Shown here in pieces: positions 8,594 through 16,372 of a stretch of DNA of 64,000 nt. The position numbers and the translations under genes were made by a program. The notes below the pieces were generated by a model. It was given only the letters and a program-made list of their open reading frames with translations. It made no database searches and was not told the DNA's origin. The first letter of the stretch is position 1; the number at the start of each line of letters is the position of its first letter. Source of the DNA: Nocardia huaxiensis (GTDB lineage: Bacteria; Actinomycetota; Actinomycetes; Mycobacteriales; Mycobacteriaceae); NCBI RefSeq assembly GCF_013744875.1, contig NZ_CP059399.1, positions 6,386,001 through 6,450,000 of the forward strand. The letters run 5' to 3'.

Positions 8594-8975
8594 GATCGGC
8601 TCCCGCCATTTCGGCGAGGATGGTGCGGATCTGGAATCTCGCCATGGCGAGATTGCCGGTATCGCCGTCGAATACGGTGTGCACGAATAGCCGGCCTTCG
8701 AAGTCGCCGCGGAGCAAATTCAGTAGATGGAATCCGTGGGTGCCGTCGATGATGATCTCACCGATGTCGTCACCGCCCGGCGCGGAAGCGAGAGCGGGGC
8801 AGCCGAGTACGGCGCGGACCACATCGGTGGTGACGGCTGCGTCGGAGTGCTGGTCGACGCCGTCGTACACGCCCGCCGCCGCGATGGCCAGACCGCTCGC
8901 GCCGTCGACGAGGGTCACGCTGCGCGCACCGGGGATATCCATGATGCGTTCGAGGCAGCCATCTATTCCGATCAC
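8583..8975 (-). CDS. Roadblock/LC7-like protein (first gene of the cluster)
   Basis: 130 residues from a GTG at 8975 (VIGIDGCLERIMDIPGA). The core reads RSVTLVDGASGLAIAAAG, a helix, EIIIDGTHGFHLLNLL, then GNLAMARFQIRTIL, the same end motif as the last gene of the cluster. It heads a four-gene unit with overlapping reading frames. No GTPase, histidine kinase or DUF742 gene, the usual conservon partners, lies on either side. Confidence 0.78.
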   Translation of the reverse strand: MIGIDGCLERIMDIPGARSVTLVDGASGLAIAAAGVYDGVDQHSDAAVTTDVVRAVLGCPALASAPGGDDIGEIIIDGTHGFHLLNLLRGDFEGRLFVHTVFDGDTGNLAMARFQIRTILAEMAGADHGH

Positions 8976-9164
8976 CCAGCCACCGGCCCTATCGTACGAG
9001 TGTTTTCGAGTTCCAGACGCTACACAGCGTTTGCGGGGGGCGTGCGGGGAATGTGCGAGATTTCTTGGCGGCCATCGCATCTGGCCGAAAATCCGATAAT
9101 TGGACTCGGCGGTATTCGATTAACTGGAGTGGCTGAATTCCGCCGGGAATTCGAAATCGGGGCA

Positions 9165-9192
9165 TATTTGGGTCGCAATCGAGGACCAAATA
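9165..9192. promoter_or_regulatory. Imperfect inverted repeat TATTTGGGTC / GACCAAATA
   Basis: The arms (10 and 9 bp, one bulged G) flank a 9-bp centre in the 324-bp gap between the divergent Roadblock cluster and the lipoprotein gene. The stretch is clearly AT-richer than its surroundings. It is a candidate operator for the lipoprotein gene at 9300. Confidence 0.3.
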
Positions 9193-9299
9193 CCCTGGCG
9201 CGTCGTTGGGGAATCGTTGGCGATCTCCAAGCGGCGGCCGGAGACTCGACGGCAGACGCCGGGAACGGACCCGGCGCGGGGAAGCGGGGAGGGCCTGCC

Positions 9300-10049
9300 G
9301 TGCACACGAAAACCGTTGCCTGCCTGATGCTCGCGGCGCTGGTGGCCGCCGGGGCGGGATGCGCGCCGGATGAGAGCGGGCCACCCGCGGGCGGGACGAG
9401 CACGGTGACGGCGTCGACCGCACCGGCGGGCTCGAAGCCCACGGTGACCTCCGTCCGGCATTCGGGCCAGCGAGGGGACCTCACCTTCGATGTCCTACTC
9501 CCCCAGATAGAGGGCGGAAACGCCGAAGCGGCAAAAGAATTCAATCAGGCCATGAGCGGGCTGCTCGAGGGATTCCTGACGCAGTACGCCGCGACGCGGT
9601 CGGTGCAGGACCCCGGGCAGGCGAGCGCGGTGGTGCACCTGGGTGCGCACGTGGTGAGCGGAAAAGTGGGGGTGAGCGTCGACTTCGGCGGCGTGCACCC
9701 GCTGTTCGCGCTGGCCACCCACGTGACGAATCTCGATACCGGACAGGCGATCACGCTGTCGTCGACGTTCACCAGCGAGGCCGAAGGGTTGCGGGTGCTG
9801 TCGGAGCAGGCGCGGGTGCTGCTGCCCGAGACCCGGGCGGCGAAGGCGGGCGCGACCCTGGACTACGACGGGATAACGCCTACGGCGGAACACTTCTCGC
9901 GCTGGGCGGTGACACCGGACGGGATGCGGTTGTACTTCGAGCCCGGCCAGGTCGCGCCCCCGGTGGGAGGCGTCATCGACATCACGGTGCCATGGTCGGC
10001 GCTGGACGGCGTGCTCGCACCGGGGATGCGAGACATCCTCAGCAGTTGA
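9300..10049 (+). CDS. Lipoprotein with RsiV/DUF3298-like domain
   Basis: 249 residues. A signal peptide with lipobox AGAGC ends at about residue 21, followed by a Ser/Thr-rich linker. The mature domain (about 50-245) carries VVHLGAHVVSGKVGVSVDFGGVHP and THVTNLDTGQAITLSSTF, typical of the DUF3298/RsiV C-terminal fold, which in RsiV binds lysozyme. No membrane-crossing anti-sigma part is present, so it is an extracytoplasmic lipoprotein of this fold. GGGAGG seven bases before the GTG fixes the start. Confidence 0.8.
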   Translation: MHTKTVACLMLAALVAAGAGCAPDESGPPAGGTSTVTASTAPAGSKPTVTSVRHSGQRGDLTFDVLLPQIEGGNAEAAKEFNQAMSGLLEGFLTQYAATRSVQDPGQASAVVHLGAHVVSGKVGVSVDFGGVHPLFALATHVTNLDTGQAITLSSTFTSEAEGLRVLSEQARVLLPETRAAKAGATLDYDGITPTAEHFSRWAVTPDGMRLYFEPGQVAPPVGGVIDITVPWSALDGVLAPGMRDILSS

Positions 10050-10136
10050 GTCATCCAGCAGGAATCCGCCGTCATCCCAGCAGGAATCCGCCCGCCATGC
10101 CAGCATGACTCCCCCCGTCATCCCGGCATGCTTTCC
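10048..10136 (+). repeat. Tandem decayed half-copies of the hairpin repeat arm
   Basis: Four imperfect copies of a roughly 20-24-bp unit beginning GTCATCC(C)RGCA follow one another: two ending in GGAATCCGCC, one CGCCATGCCAGCATGACT, and one CGTCATCCCGGCATGCTTT. They run directly into the intact hairpin at 10137 and look like serial duplications of its left arm. Confidence 0.7.
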
Positions 10137-10211
10137 CGTCATCCCGGCATGCTTTTGGCCGGGATCCACCGAACTTGTGTGGATCCCCGCCAAAAGCGCG
10201 CCGGGATGACG
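10137..10211. repeat. REP/MITE-like hairpin, 33-bp arms, 9-bp loop
   Basis: The left arm (10137-10169) begins CGTCATCCCGGCATGC and ends GGGATCCAC; the right arm (10179-10211) is its reverse complement with three mismatches. The same arms occur at 20397-20429 and 20772-20804, and a decayed arm at 34890-34920, so this is a dispersed family. Between two convergent genes it should also act as a bidirectional transcription terminator. Confidence 0.85.
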
Positions 10212-10239
10212 GGGACGGCGGGAATCTTCCGTCAGGCGC

Positions 10240-11472
10240 TCACCGGGTGGCGGCTGCTGCGGCGCGTTTGGCGACGATCTGCGCTGCTACGGCAGCGCCG
10301 TCGGCGGCAATGCGGGGCGCGAGGTCTCGAGCCGCGGTCGTGACCTCCGCCGACAGCGCGTGTTCCAGTGCGGCCGTGAGGGATTCGACGGTCGGCGCGG
10401 TGCGCGGGTGGGCCGCGCCGATGCCGAGGGCGGCAATCCGTTCCGACCAGTAGAACTGGTCGTAGCGCTGCGGCACGATGACCTGCGGTGCGCCGGAGCG
10501 GGCCGCGGCGGTGGTGGTGCCCGCGCCGCCGTGATGGACGATGGCGGCCAGGCGCGGGAACAGGGCCTGCTGGTTGACCTCGCCGAGGGACAGGCAGTCC
10601 GGGGCGGCGTCGATCAGCGACAGGTCGGTCCAACCGCGCGAGACGATGGCGCGGCGGCCCAGCGCTCGGGCGGTGTCGATGACCGTGCGGCTGAATTCCG
10701 GTGGGACGTGCATGCTTCCGAAGCCGAAGTAGATCGGCGGGTCGCCGGCGGCGAGGAAGTCCTCGAGGTCCGCGGACAGCGGGCGGTCGTCGGGGACCAG
10801 CCAGGCGCCGGTGTGGGTCACCTCCAGTTCGGGGGTGTGCCGCCACGGGCCCAGCACCGGGTCGGCGGCCAGCAGGGGCGCGGCGCTGAAGATGTGGTCG
10901 CGCACATTCGTGATCGGTTTCAGGCCGAGTTCGACGCGGTGGGCGTTGATCGGTTCGGCGAAGCGGGCATCCCAGCGCTGGGCGTCCTGCGCCCACTGGG
11001 TGCGGAAGTCCGCGGTGGGGTCCACGTCCGGCTGGCCGGGGATGGGCGGCATGAACAGCGGGGCGTGGTCGTCGGAGGGCAGGGTGACCGGGCAGAACGA
11101 GGTGTACACGTAGGGCAGGCTGCGCTGCTCGGCGATGGAGCTCGACGCCGGTTGCAGGGCCCCGCAGGCGACGATGACGTCACAGCCGTCGGCCGCCGCG
11201 CCGACCGCCTCGAACTGTTCGGCGACGGTGGTGGCGATCATCCGCCGCATGGTTTCGACGATGTCCTGGGCGCCGGTGCTCTGCTGCGGCACGATCTTCC
11301 GCACTTCCGGGCCGACCGGGGCGAATGGAATTTCGTATTCGCCGATCAATTCCCGGAAATCCGGCGGCGCGACCAACCGAACCTCCGCGCCACTCCCCCG
11401 CAATGCCAACGCCAGCGCCAGCATCGGCTGCACTTCTCCCCGCGATCCGATTGTCGACAGCAGAACTCGCAC
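10240..11472 (-). CDS. UGT/MGT-type (GT1) glycosyltransferase
   Basis: 410 residues. The N-terminal half starts MRVLLSTIGSRGEVQP, the acceptor domain start typical of glycopeptide, macrolide and phenolic-glycolipid glycosyltransferases. The C-terminal half carries the nucleotide-sugar motif HHGGAGTTTAAARSGAPQV (from residue 313) and the RYDQFYW segment. It should transfer a nucleotide-activated sugar onto a small hydrophobic acceptor; the acceptor is unknown and no biosynthetic cluster surrounds it. It ends 29 bp from the hairpin repeat. Confidence 0.9.
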   Translation of the reverse strand: MRVLLSTIGSRGEVQPMLALALALRGSGAEVRLVAPPDFRELIGEYEIPFAPVGPEVRKIVPQQSTGAQDIVETMRRMIATTVAEQFEAVGAAADGCDVIVACGALQPASSSIAEQRSLPYVYTSFCPVTLPSDDHAPLFMPPIPGQPDVDPTADFRTQWAQDAQRWDARFAEPINAHRVELGLKPITNVRDHIFSAAPLLAADPVLGPWRHTPELEVTHTGAWLVPDDRPLSADLEDFLAAGDPPIYFGFGSMHVPPEFSRTVIDTARALGRRAIVSRGWTDLSLIDAAPDCLSLGEVNQQALFPRLAAIVHHGGAGTTTAAARSGAPQVIVPQRYDQFYWSERIAALGIGAAHPRTAPTVESLTAALEHALSAEVTTAARDLAPRIAADGAAVAAQIVAKRAAAAATR

Positions 11473-11523
11473 GTGAACTCCTCTCGATGGCCTGAGCAGC
11501 GATTATGCGGGAGCACCGGGGCC

Positions 11524-11552
11524 TTGCCGCAAGCCCCGGTCTACGCTATACA
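11524..11552 (+). promoter_or_regulatory. Promoter-like TTGCCG-N17-TATACA
   Basis: A -35-like TTGCCG (11524-11529) and a -10 TATACA (11547-11552) are separated by exactly 17 bp on the plus strand. The -35 lies inside a GC-rich stem (about 11514-11539). Transcription would start near 11559 and meet the terminator at 11566 almost at once, so the meaning is unclear. Confidence 0.35.
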
Positions 11553-11565
11553 GTGAAGTGGGAAC

Positions 11566-11591
11566 AAAAGCCCGGCAGCAGCCGGGCTTTT
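11566..11591. terminator. Orphan intrinsic terminator, usable both ways
   Basis: AAAAGCCCGGC, a 4-base loop, then GCCGGGCTTTT: a perfect 11-bp stem with T-tracts on both strands. No protein gene ends here; the nearest is the glycosyltransferase start, 93 bp away and reading leftward. It suggests a short unannotated transcript ending at this point. Confidence 0.7.
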
Positions 11592-11917
11592 CGCAATCAG
11601 AGGGCAATTCGCACCGAATTCACCACCAGCGCACAGTTGTTCGTGCGCCATTCGCACCCTCGCTGTGCCGTGCGACACCGGCGGTCGGCGGCCCGGCCAC
11701 CTCGCCCCTCCGCCGCCGCAGTCCCCAGCCGCCGCAGTCCCCGCGCGTGGCCGGTCCCGGTGTGGCGCATCTCATGCCCGGAAGGCCGGGGCCGACCCGG
11801 TGTGGCGGCCCGCGCGTCAGGCCGCTCCCCGGCATGCGGTGCCGGCGGCGTCGCGGGTGGCCGAGCCCCACCCCGGGTGGCCGAATCGCGTAGCAAAACA
11901 GCCGTTTTCGTGCCGGT
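11592..11917. other. 326-bp stretch without a recognisable gene
   Basis: Between the orphan terminator and the tRNA promoter. Open frames exist on both strands but none has a ribosome binding site or a natural composition: they are Arg/Pro/Ala runs produced by GC-rich sequence. No repeats or RNA features were seen. Confidence 0.6.
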
Positions 11918-11948
11918 TTGCAAACATTGCGGGGTTGTAGGCTAATGT
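11918..11948 (+). promoter_or_regulatory. tRNA operon promoter TTGCAA-N19-TAATGT
   Basis: GGCTAATGTT is shared exactly with the region upstream of the second tRNA-Gly gene at 24148, which supports this as the -10 element. The -35 is less certain. Transcription would start about 35-40 bp before the tRNA. Confidence 0.55.
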
Positions 11949-11991
11949 TTTGTCCCGCAAGCCGAGCAGCACACAGGCCCGGTGAGCGAAT

Positions 11992-12064
11992 GCGGATGTA
12001 GCGCAGCTGGTAGCGCATCACCTTGCCAAGGTGAGGGTCGCGAGTTCGAATCTCGTCATCCGCT
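11992..12064 (+). tRNA. tRNA-Gly (GCC)
   Basis: 73 nt. The acceptor GCGGATG pairs with CATCCGC; the anticodon stem TCACC/GGTGA closes the loop TTGCCAA with anticodon GCC; the T arm is CGAG-TTCGAAT-CTCG. No CCA is encoded after the discriminator T. An identical tRNA body is found at 24148. Confidence 0.97.
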
Positions 12065-12079
12065 CTGAGGGGGATTTCC

Positions 12080-12154
12080 GCGCGATTAGCTCAGCGGGAG
12101 AGCGCTTCCCTGACACGGAAGAGGTCACTGGTTCAATCCCAGTATCGCGCACCA
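12080..12154 (+). tRNA. tRNA-Val (GAC)
   Basis: 75 nt including an encoded CCA. The acceptor GCGCGAT pairs with ATCGCGC; the anticodon stem CTTCC/GGAAG closes the loop CTGACAC with anticodon GAC. It follows tRNA-Gly after 15 bp and is surely cotranscribed. Confidence 0.97.
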
Positions 12155-12161
12155 TCTTTGG

Positions 12162-12221
12162 TTCACGCCGCCACTCGCCGACCGGCCGGACAATCCGGTC
12201 GAGAACGAGTGGCGGCGTGAA
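12162..12221 (+). terminator. Long hairpin after the tRNA pair
   Basis: TTCACGCCGCCACTCG (12162-12177) is perfectly complementary to 12206-12221, with an inner ACCGG/CCGGT pair. It lacks a good T-run. Its place 8 bp after the tRNA suggests a terminator or processing structure; it also reaches up to the start of the next gene. Confidence 0.6.
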
Positions 12222-12235
12222 TTATGTTGAGCGGC

Positions 12236-13180
12236 ATGAGCACTCGACAAGGCCGGATTTCCCGGGGAGTCGTCCTCGCCGTCGTGCTGGCGGGACTACT
12301 GGCCTACTGCGGAATTTTCGCGGGCAAACGTCCGGCTCCGACCCCGGTCCCCGATATCGGCCTGTCGCCGTATCCGGCGAAGATCGTCTTCAGCGGCAAT
12401 GGCGGAACCGGTGGGACGCGGGTTTATGCCATGAATCCGGACGGCACCGGGGTGACCGGGATTTCGGCCGGTCAGGACCCGGCGCTGTCTCGCGATGGTT
12501 CCATGCTCGCCCTCGGCCGGCCGCTGACCGTCATGCGACCCGACGGCAGCCATCGCGTGCAGTTGGTCAACGACGGGGCGGATCCGGCGTTCTCCGCTGA
12601 CGGCACCCGTATCGCGTTCGTCTGTGACCGCAGCATCTGTGTCGTCGACACCGACGGCAGCGACCAGAAGACCCTGACCGGAAGCCTCGGCGTGGGCCTG
12701 CAATACCCGCAGCGCCCCGCCTTCTCCCCCGACGGCACGCTGATCGTGTTCAACGTGGAGGGCGACATCTGGATCATGGATTCCGACGGCGACAACCTGC
12801 GCCCGCTGCTGAAAGACGAATTCACCAACTTCAGTGCGGTGTTCACTCCCGACGGCAGCGGAATCGCCTTCGCCAGCGGCCGATGTGAGTGCAGAGGCGG
12901 TGAGGTCTATCTGATGGATCTCTACGGCCGCAATATCCGTCCGCTCACCGGTGAGGGCACCGCACTGCCCGCGCCCGAGCCTTACTACAGCACCACCCTG
13001 CCGGCCTACTCCCCCGACGGCACCAGGCTTCTCGTCACGCGCTGGACGGAGAATTCGGCGAAAGTGATGACCGGGTCCGAGATCTGGGTGATGAACCCGG
13101 ACGGCAGCGACCCACGCCGGCTCACCGCAGCGAATCAGGCTGCGCGCGCGGCCAGTTGGGGCGGCAACCCGGCGTTGTAG
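12236..13180 (+). CDS. Membrane-anchored TolB-like beta-propeller protein
   Basis: 314 residues. An N-terminal membrane anchor (about 10-28, VVLAVVLAGLLAYCGIF) is followed by repeated WD40/PD40 blades of the TolB type: YAMNPDGTG, AFSPDGTLI, WIMDSDGDNLRPL, YLMDLYGRNIRPLTG, AYSPDGTRLLVTRW, WVMNPDGSDPRRLT. The role is unknown; such propellers bind proteins or cell-envelope ligands outside the membrane. The ATG at 12236 is preferred over 12224 because the latter sits against the hairpin. Confidence 0.82.
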   Translation: MSTRQGRISRGVVLAVVLAGLLAYCGIFAGKRPAPTPVPDIGLSPYPAKIVFSGNGGTGGTRVYAMNPDGTGVTGISAGQDPALSRDGSMLALGRPLTVMRPDGSHRVQLVNDGADPAFSADGTRIAFVCDRSICVVDTDGSDQKTLTGSLGVGLQYPQRPAFSPDGTLIVFNVEGDIWIMDSDGDNLRPLLKDEFTNFSAVFTPDGSGIAFASGRCECRGGEVYLMDLYGRNIRPLTGEGTALPAPEPYYSTTLPAYSPDGTRLLVTRWTENSAKVMTGSEIWVMNPDGSDPRRLTAANQAARAASWGGNPAL

Positions 13181-13186
13181 CCGGAA

Positions 13187-13606
13187 TCAGGCGTGGTCGC
13201 CCAGGGATGGTTCGAGGGCGCGGGCGTGCGCCAGCAGGGTGAGAGCTCGCCAGCCGTGCCCGGACGGGGGTTGACCGGGCACGGCGTCGGATTCCGCATC
13301 CTTGTTCTGGCCCAGCAGGTCTCGTTCGACCATGCGGGCGCACAGACGCAGAACCACATCCTTCAGGCTGATTCCGAGCTCGGCGGCCCGGATCTCGGCC
13401 AGTTCCATGGCGAATTCGGCGGTGACCGCGTCCGGAGCACTCAGGATCTCGTCGAGCACCATGCCGCTGACGGCTTGATCGCGCGTCAACGGGTGATCGG
13501 GGAGCCAGGTCAGTTCCCAGTGGCCACCGCTGGAAGTGGCGGTCCAGTACGCGGTTTCGGGGGTCACGGTGCTGGTGATCAGCCGATCGGTGATCTGAAG
13601 AGCCAC
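13187..13606 (-). CDS. Hypothetical protein, 139 aa
   Basis: The GTG at 13606 has AGGAGG eight bases upstream, which decides against the GTG at 13615. The N-terminal half looks like a beta sheet with aromatic positions (AYWTATSSGGHWELTWLPDHPLT), the C-terminal half is helical. No signal peptide or known family is recognised. It is convergent with the beta-propeller gene (6 bp apart). Confidence 0.7.
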   Translation of the reverse strand: MALQITDRLITSTVTPETAYWTATSSGGHWELTWLPDHPLTRDQAVSGMVLDEILSAPDAVTAEFAMELAEIRAAELGISLKDVVLRLCARMVERDLLGQNKDAESDAVPGQPPSGHGWRALTLLAHARALEPSLGDHA

Positions 13607-13712
13607 GGTTCCCACCTCCTCGCGTGCGGATCGTGAGAACGATGCTACGGGGCCACCCCAGGCCCCTCAACCGAATTTCCCACCGGCACCAGCGATCTCG
13701 ATCGGTCGGACT

Positions 13713-13785
13713 CGGCCTGAGCGCACACAATCGACGCCTTTCTGCCATCCGGCAGATTTCACGACGAAAGTGTGCACTCAGGCCG
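13713..13785. terminator. Nested hairpin downstream of the DUF559 gene
   Basis: Outer arms CGGCCTGAGCGCACAC (13713-13728) and its complement at 13770-13785 (one mismatch) enclose a second hairpin TCTGCC-ATCC-GGCAGA at 13741-13756. It lies right after the stop of the minus-strand gene at 13790, so a terminator role is likely although no T-tract follows. Confidence 0.45.
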
Positions 13786-13789
13786 GGGA

Positions 13790-14524
13790 TCACCTTTTCC
13801 GGAATCGAATACGCCGCTCACGGATCGCCCGGACTGCCTCTGCGGCGCAGCGGTCAGGGTGGTCGAAGACGTCGCGGGCCGCGTAGCGCAGGACGAGCCA
13901 GCCGGTGAGCTGGAGGGCGTTCTGGCGGCGGCGGTCTCGGCAGAAGACGTCGGGTTCGCTGTGGAAGGTGCGGCCGTCTATTTCGATGACGGTGCGGGAG
14001 CAGGTGTCTACGAAGTCGCAGAGGTAGGGGCCCACGGAGCGGTTCAGAGGGAGGGGGCAGTTGCGTTGGGCGAGGGCTCGGGCGAATTTCTGTTCGGCTG
14101 GAGAGGCGGCGTCGAGGGCTGCTTGGCGGAGTTGGCGGCGAATCGTTTTGGTGCCGTGCAGGCCCAGGTCGCAGAGGGCGGGGATGGTGGCGGCCAGGCC
14201 CTGGACCTGGCCGATCCAGTCGGGGGCCAGGTCGCGGCGGTGGAAGGTGAGCCAGGTGGGTGGTCTGCGGGAGACGGATTTCGGGACGGTGGCTTCCAGA
14301 CGGTCTGGGGCGGGGAGCAATCCGTGGAGGTGGGCGGCGGTGCGGTGGCTGAGAACCGCTCGTGGCTCCCAGGCCAGGGTGGCGTGGCAGCGGTCGATGG
14401 GGCTTGGTTCGCTGAGGCTGTAGACGCCGGGGAGGAGGCGGTGAAGTTCGCCACGGCGGCAACGGTCATCGAGGGTGCTCGCGGGGATTCCCTGATGCAG
14501 CAGTTCGGCTCGGGTTCGGATCAT
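13790..14524 (-). CDS. AbiEi-like wHTH plus DUF559 nuclease-like protein
   Basis: 244 residues. Residues about 1-60 match the AbiEi-type antitoxin winged helix (LLHQGIPASTLDDRCRRGELHRLLPGVY). Residues about 165-240 match the DUF559/Vsr-like endonuclease core (CDFVDTCSRTVIEIDGRTFHSEPDVFCRDRRRQNALQ), with the Asp and Glu of a PD-(D/E)xK-like site but IDGR instead of a classic ExK. No AbiEii toxin follows. It is common as a lone gene in actinobacteria; the role is unproven. Confidence 0.82.
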   Translation of the reverse strand: MIRTRAELLHQGIPASTLDDRCRRGELHRLLPGVYSLSEPSPIDRCHATLAWEPRAVLSHRTAAHLHGLLPAPDRLEATVPKSVSRRPPTWLTFHRRDLAPDWIGQVQGLAATIPALCDLGLHGTKTIRRQLRQAALDAASPAEQKFARALAQRNCPLPLNRSVGPYLCDFVDTCSRTVIEIDGRTFHSEPDVFCRDRRRQNALQLTGWLVLRYAARDVFDHPDRCAAEAVRAIRERRIRFRKR

Positions 14525-14621
14525 CACTGGAGGGTCGCTGATCCGGGTGACGGTGCTGGGTGGGCAAGCTGGGGAAATGGGTTGGGCTGTGGATGGATTG
14601 GGGGGTGTGGATGGGGGCGCG

Positions 14622-14819
14622 TCAGGCGACGCGGCCGAGCGGTAGGTGGGTGCGTTCGGCTTCGAGGCGGGCGGTGATGGCGGAGACGGTCCAGCCTTCG
14701 GTGGTGGTGGCGTGGGAGGGGGTGCGGCGGGCGGGGAAGAGGGTGCCGAGCCAGGTGAGGGCGCAGCCGAGGGTGAGGCCGAGGAGGAACAGGAGGGCGG
14801 GGAGCCAGAGGGCGGACAT
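14622..14819 (-). CDS. Small single-pass membrane protein
   Basis: 65 residues: a strong transmembrane helix at about 4-28 (LWLPALLFLLGLTLGCALTW), then a basic stop (PARR) and a 35-residue cytoplasmic tail. Function unknown. It lies 33 bp after the DUF4254 gene on the same strand and is probably cotranscribed with it. Confidence 0.65.
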   Translation of the reverse strand: MSALWLPALLFLLGLTLGCALTWLGTLFPARRTPSHATTTEGWTVSAITARLEAERTHLPLGRVA

Positions 14820-14852
14820 GGCGGGTCTTCTTTCGGGCGTGGCGGGTTGGGG

Positions 14853-15317
14853 TCAGAGGTGTGGGGGCGGGAGGACTTCGGGGAGGGGGGTGGCGAGGTC
14901 GGGGATGCGGCAGGTGCGGGTGGACAGGGCGTGGGCGAGGTCGGAGTAGGCGAGGGAGAGCTCGGCGAGGCGTTTCCAGGATTGGTGGTCGGGGCAGGCG
15001 GGGTGGGAGTGGTGCAGCGGGGTGTGGGCCTCGATGGTGAAGTGGGCCAGGCGGTCTATGACCATGCCGAGGGTTTCGGTGTGCAGGGTGGCGGCGGCGT
15101 GCGGGCGCGGGAGGGTGCGGGCGGTCCAGGAGTCGATGTCGTGGATGAGGCGGGCTCGGGAGCAGTCGATCTCGAGCCGGGAGGTGGGGTCGGCGGTGCG
15201 GCGGGCCTCGTGCAGGCTGGCGAGCTCGTAGGCGGCGCGCAGGATGGGGTGGGGGTGCGGGACGGTGCCGGCGCACGCCTCCAAAAGCAGTTCCTTGGAG
15301 GGCAATTCGTGTGTCAC
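14853..15317 (-). CDS. DUF4254-like protein
   Basis: 154 residues from a GTG with AAGGAG seven bases upstream. The composition and order (LASLHEARR, LEIDCSRARLIHDID near the middle, LGMVIDRLAHFTIEAHTPLHH) follow DUF4254, a helical family of unknown function with conserved His/Asp residues. It is divergent from the XRE regulator gene. Confidence 0.7.
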   Translation of the reverse strand: MTHELPSKELLLEACAGTVPHPHPILRAAYELASLHEARRTADPTSRLEIDCSRARLIHDIDSWTARTLPRPHAAATLHTETLGMVIDRLAHFTIEAHTPLHHSHPACPDHQSWKRLAELSLAYSDLAHALSTRTCRIPDLATPLPEVLPPPHL

Positions 15318-15457
15318 GGGGCGCTCCTTCGAGCCGGAGAGGCGGGGGCTTGCTCAGTACACATGGAAGAATCGCAAACAGGAATACTGCGGGCCGTAAT
15401 TCCGTAAAATTGCTCTGCGTTCCAGTGCGGGGCGCACCAGATAGCGAGGCTCACTAA

Positions 15458-16372
15458 ATGGCTGGGTCGACATTGCCGCAGCGCGCATTCGGGCGCGTGT
15501 TGCGCGAGCACCGAATACGCAGCGGCGCAAGCCAATTGACAGCCGGCCTGCATATCGACCTGTCGCCGCAGTCGATCGGACGGATCGAAGACGGACAGCG
15601 GGTGAGAATTTCGACCGTCCAGTTGGCTGCACTGCTGGATTTTTATCGGATCGCCGACCCTAGCCCGGAACGTACCGAGGTGTTCGCTTTATGGGAAGAG
15701 GTGAAACAGGAACTGCGCACGGCGCGGCTGCACCAGACCAACTACGGCTGGTGGCGGGTGTACTCCGACCAGTACGCCAATCACTTCGACCACTACATGT
15801 CGCTGGAGTCCAGTGCGGTGCGGCTCACCACGTTTCAGTTCGCGCTGGTGCCCGGACTCCTCCAGCACCCCGACTATCGGCAAGCCCTGATTCGAACGGG
15901 CGAACCCGACATTTCGCCTGCGGATTTGGAACGACGACTCGAATTGGCCGCGCGCAGACAGCAGATGCTCGCCGATCGGGCGGAAAGTTTCCGGGTGCTG
16001 ATTCTGCTATCCGAGGCAACCCTGCGACATCGCCCATGCCCCCGCGCGGCCATGGGCAATCAATTGCGGCAGCTCGCCGAATTCGCCCTGCGGCCGAACA
16101 TCTCGCTACGCGTCGTCCCGTGGGATGTCGACGACCATCCCGGGGCGGTCGTCCAGTCGTTCACACTGCTCGAATTTCCGCGGCTGCCGAGTCGCAATCT
16201 CATCGAGCCACCGGTGGTCTACATCGAGGCGCACGAGGGCGCGCTGTTCCTCGAACAGGACAGCGTCATCACGCGACATCGCAAGGCGATCAACGAGATC
16301 GAGCGAGTAGCGTTGAGCGAGAGCGACACCAGGGATCTGGTGCTCAGGATCGCAGAGGAGTACGCGACATGA
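15458..16372 (+). CDS. XRE regulator with DUF5753 (Scr1-family antitoxin-like)
   Basis: 304 residues. Residues about 10-65 are an HTH_31/XRE domain (LREHRIRSGASQLTAG, SPQSIGRIEDGQRVRIS). Residues about 100-295 match DUF5753 (FQFALVPGLLQHPDYRQALIRTG, LILLSEATLRHR, LRVVPWDVDDHPG, VVYIEA). These Scr1-like regulators pair with small DUF397 proteins and affect development or antibiotic production in streptomycetes. GAGG sits eight bases before the ATG. Confidence 0.93.
   Translation: MAGSTLPQRAFGRVLREHRIRSGASQLTAGLHIDLSPQSIGRIEDGQRVRISTVQLAALLDFYRIADPSPERTEVFALWEEVKQELRTARLHQTNYGWWRVYSDQYANHFDHYMSLESSAVRLTTFQFALVPGLLQHPDYRQALIRTGEPDISPADLERRLELAARRQQMLADRAESFRVLILLSEATLRHRPCPRAAMGNQLRQLAEFALRPNISLRVVPWDVDDHPGAVVQSFTLLEFPRLPSRNLIEPPVVYIEAHEGALFLEQDSVITRHRKAINEIERVALSESDTRDLVLRIAEEYAT

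Noticed and set aside
13772..14677. Plus-strand frame of 301 codons opposite the AbiEi-like/DUF559 gene
   Set aside because: Gly/Glu/Val-rich shadow without motifs; the minus strand has a recognisable wHTH and nuclease-like core.
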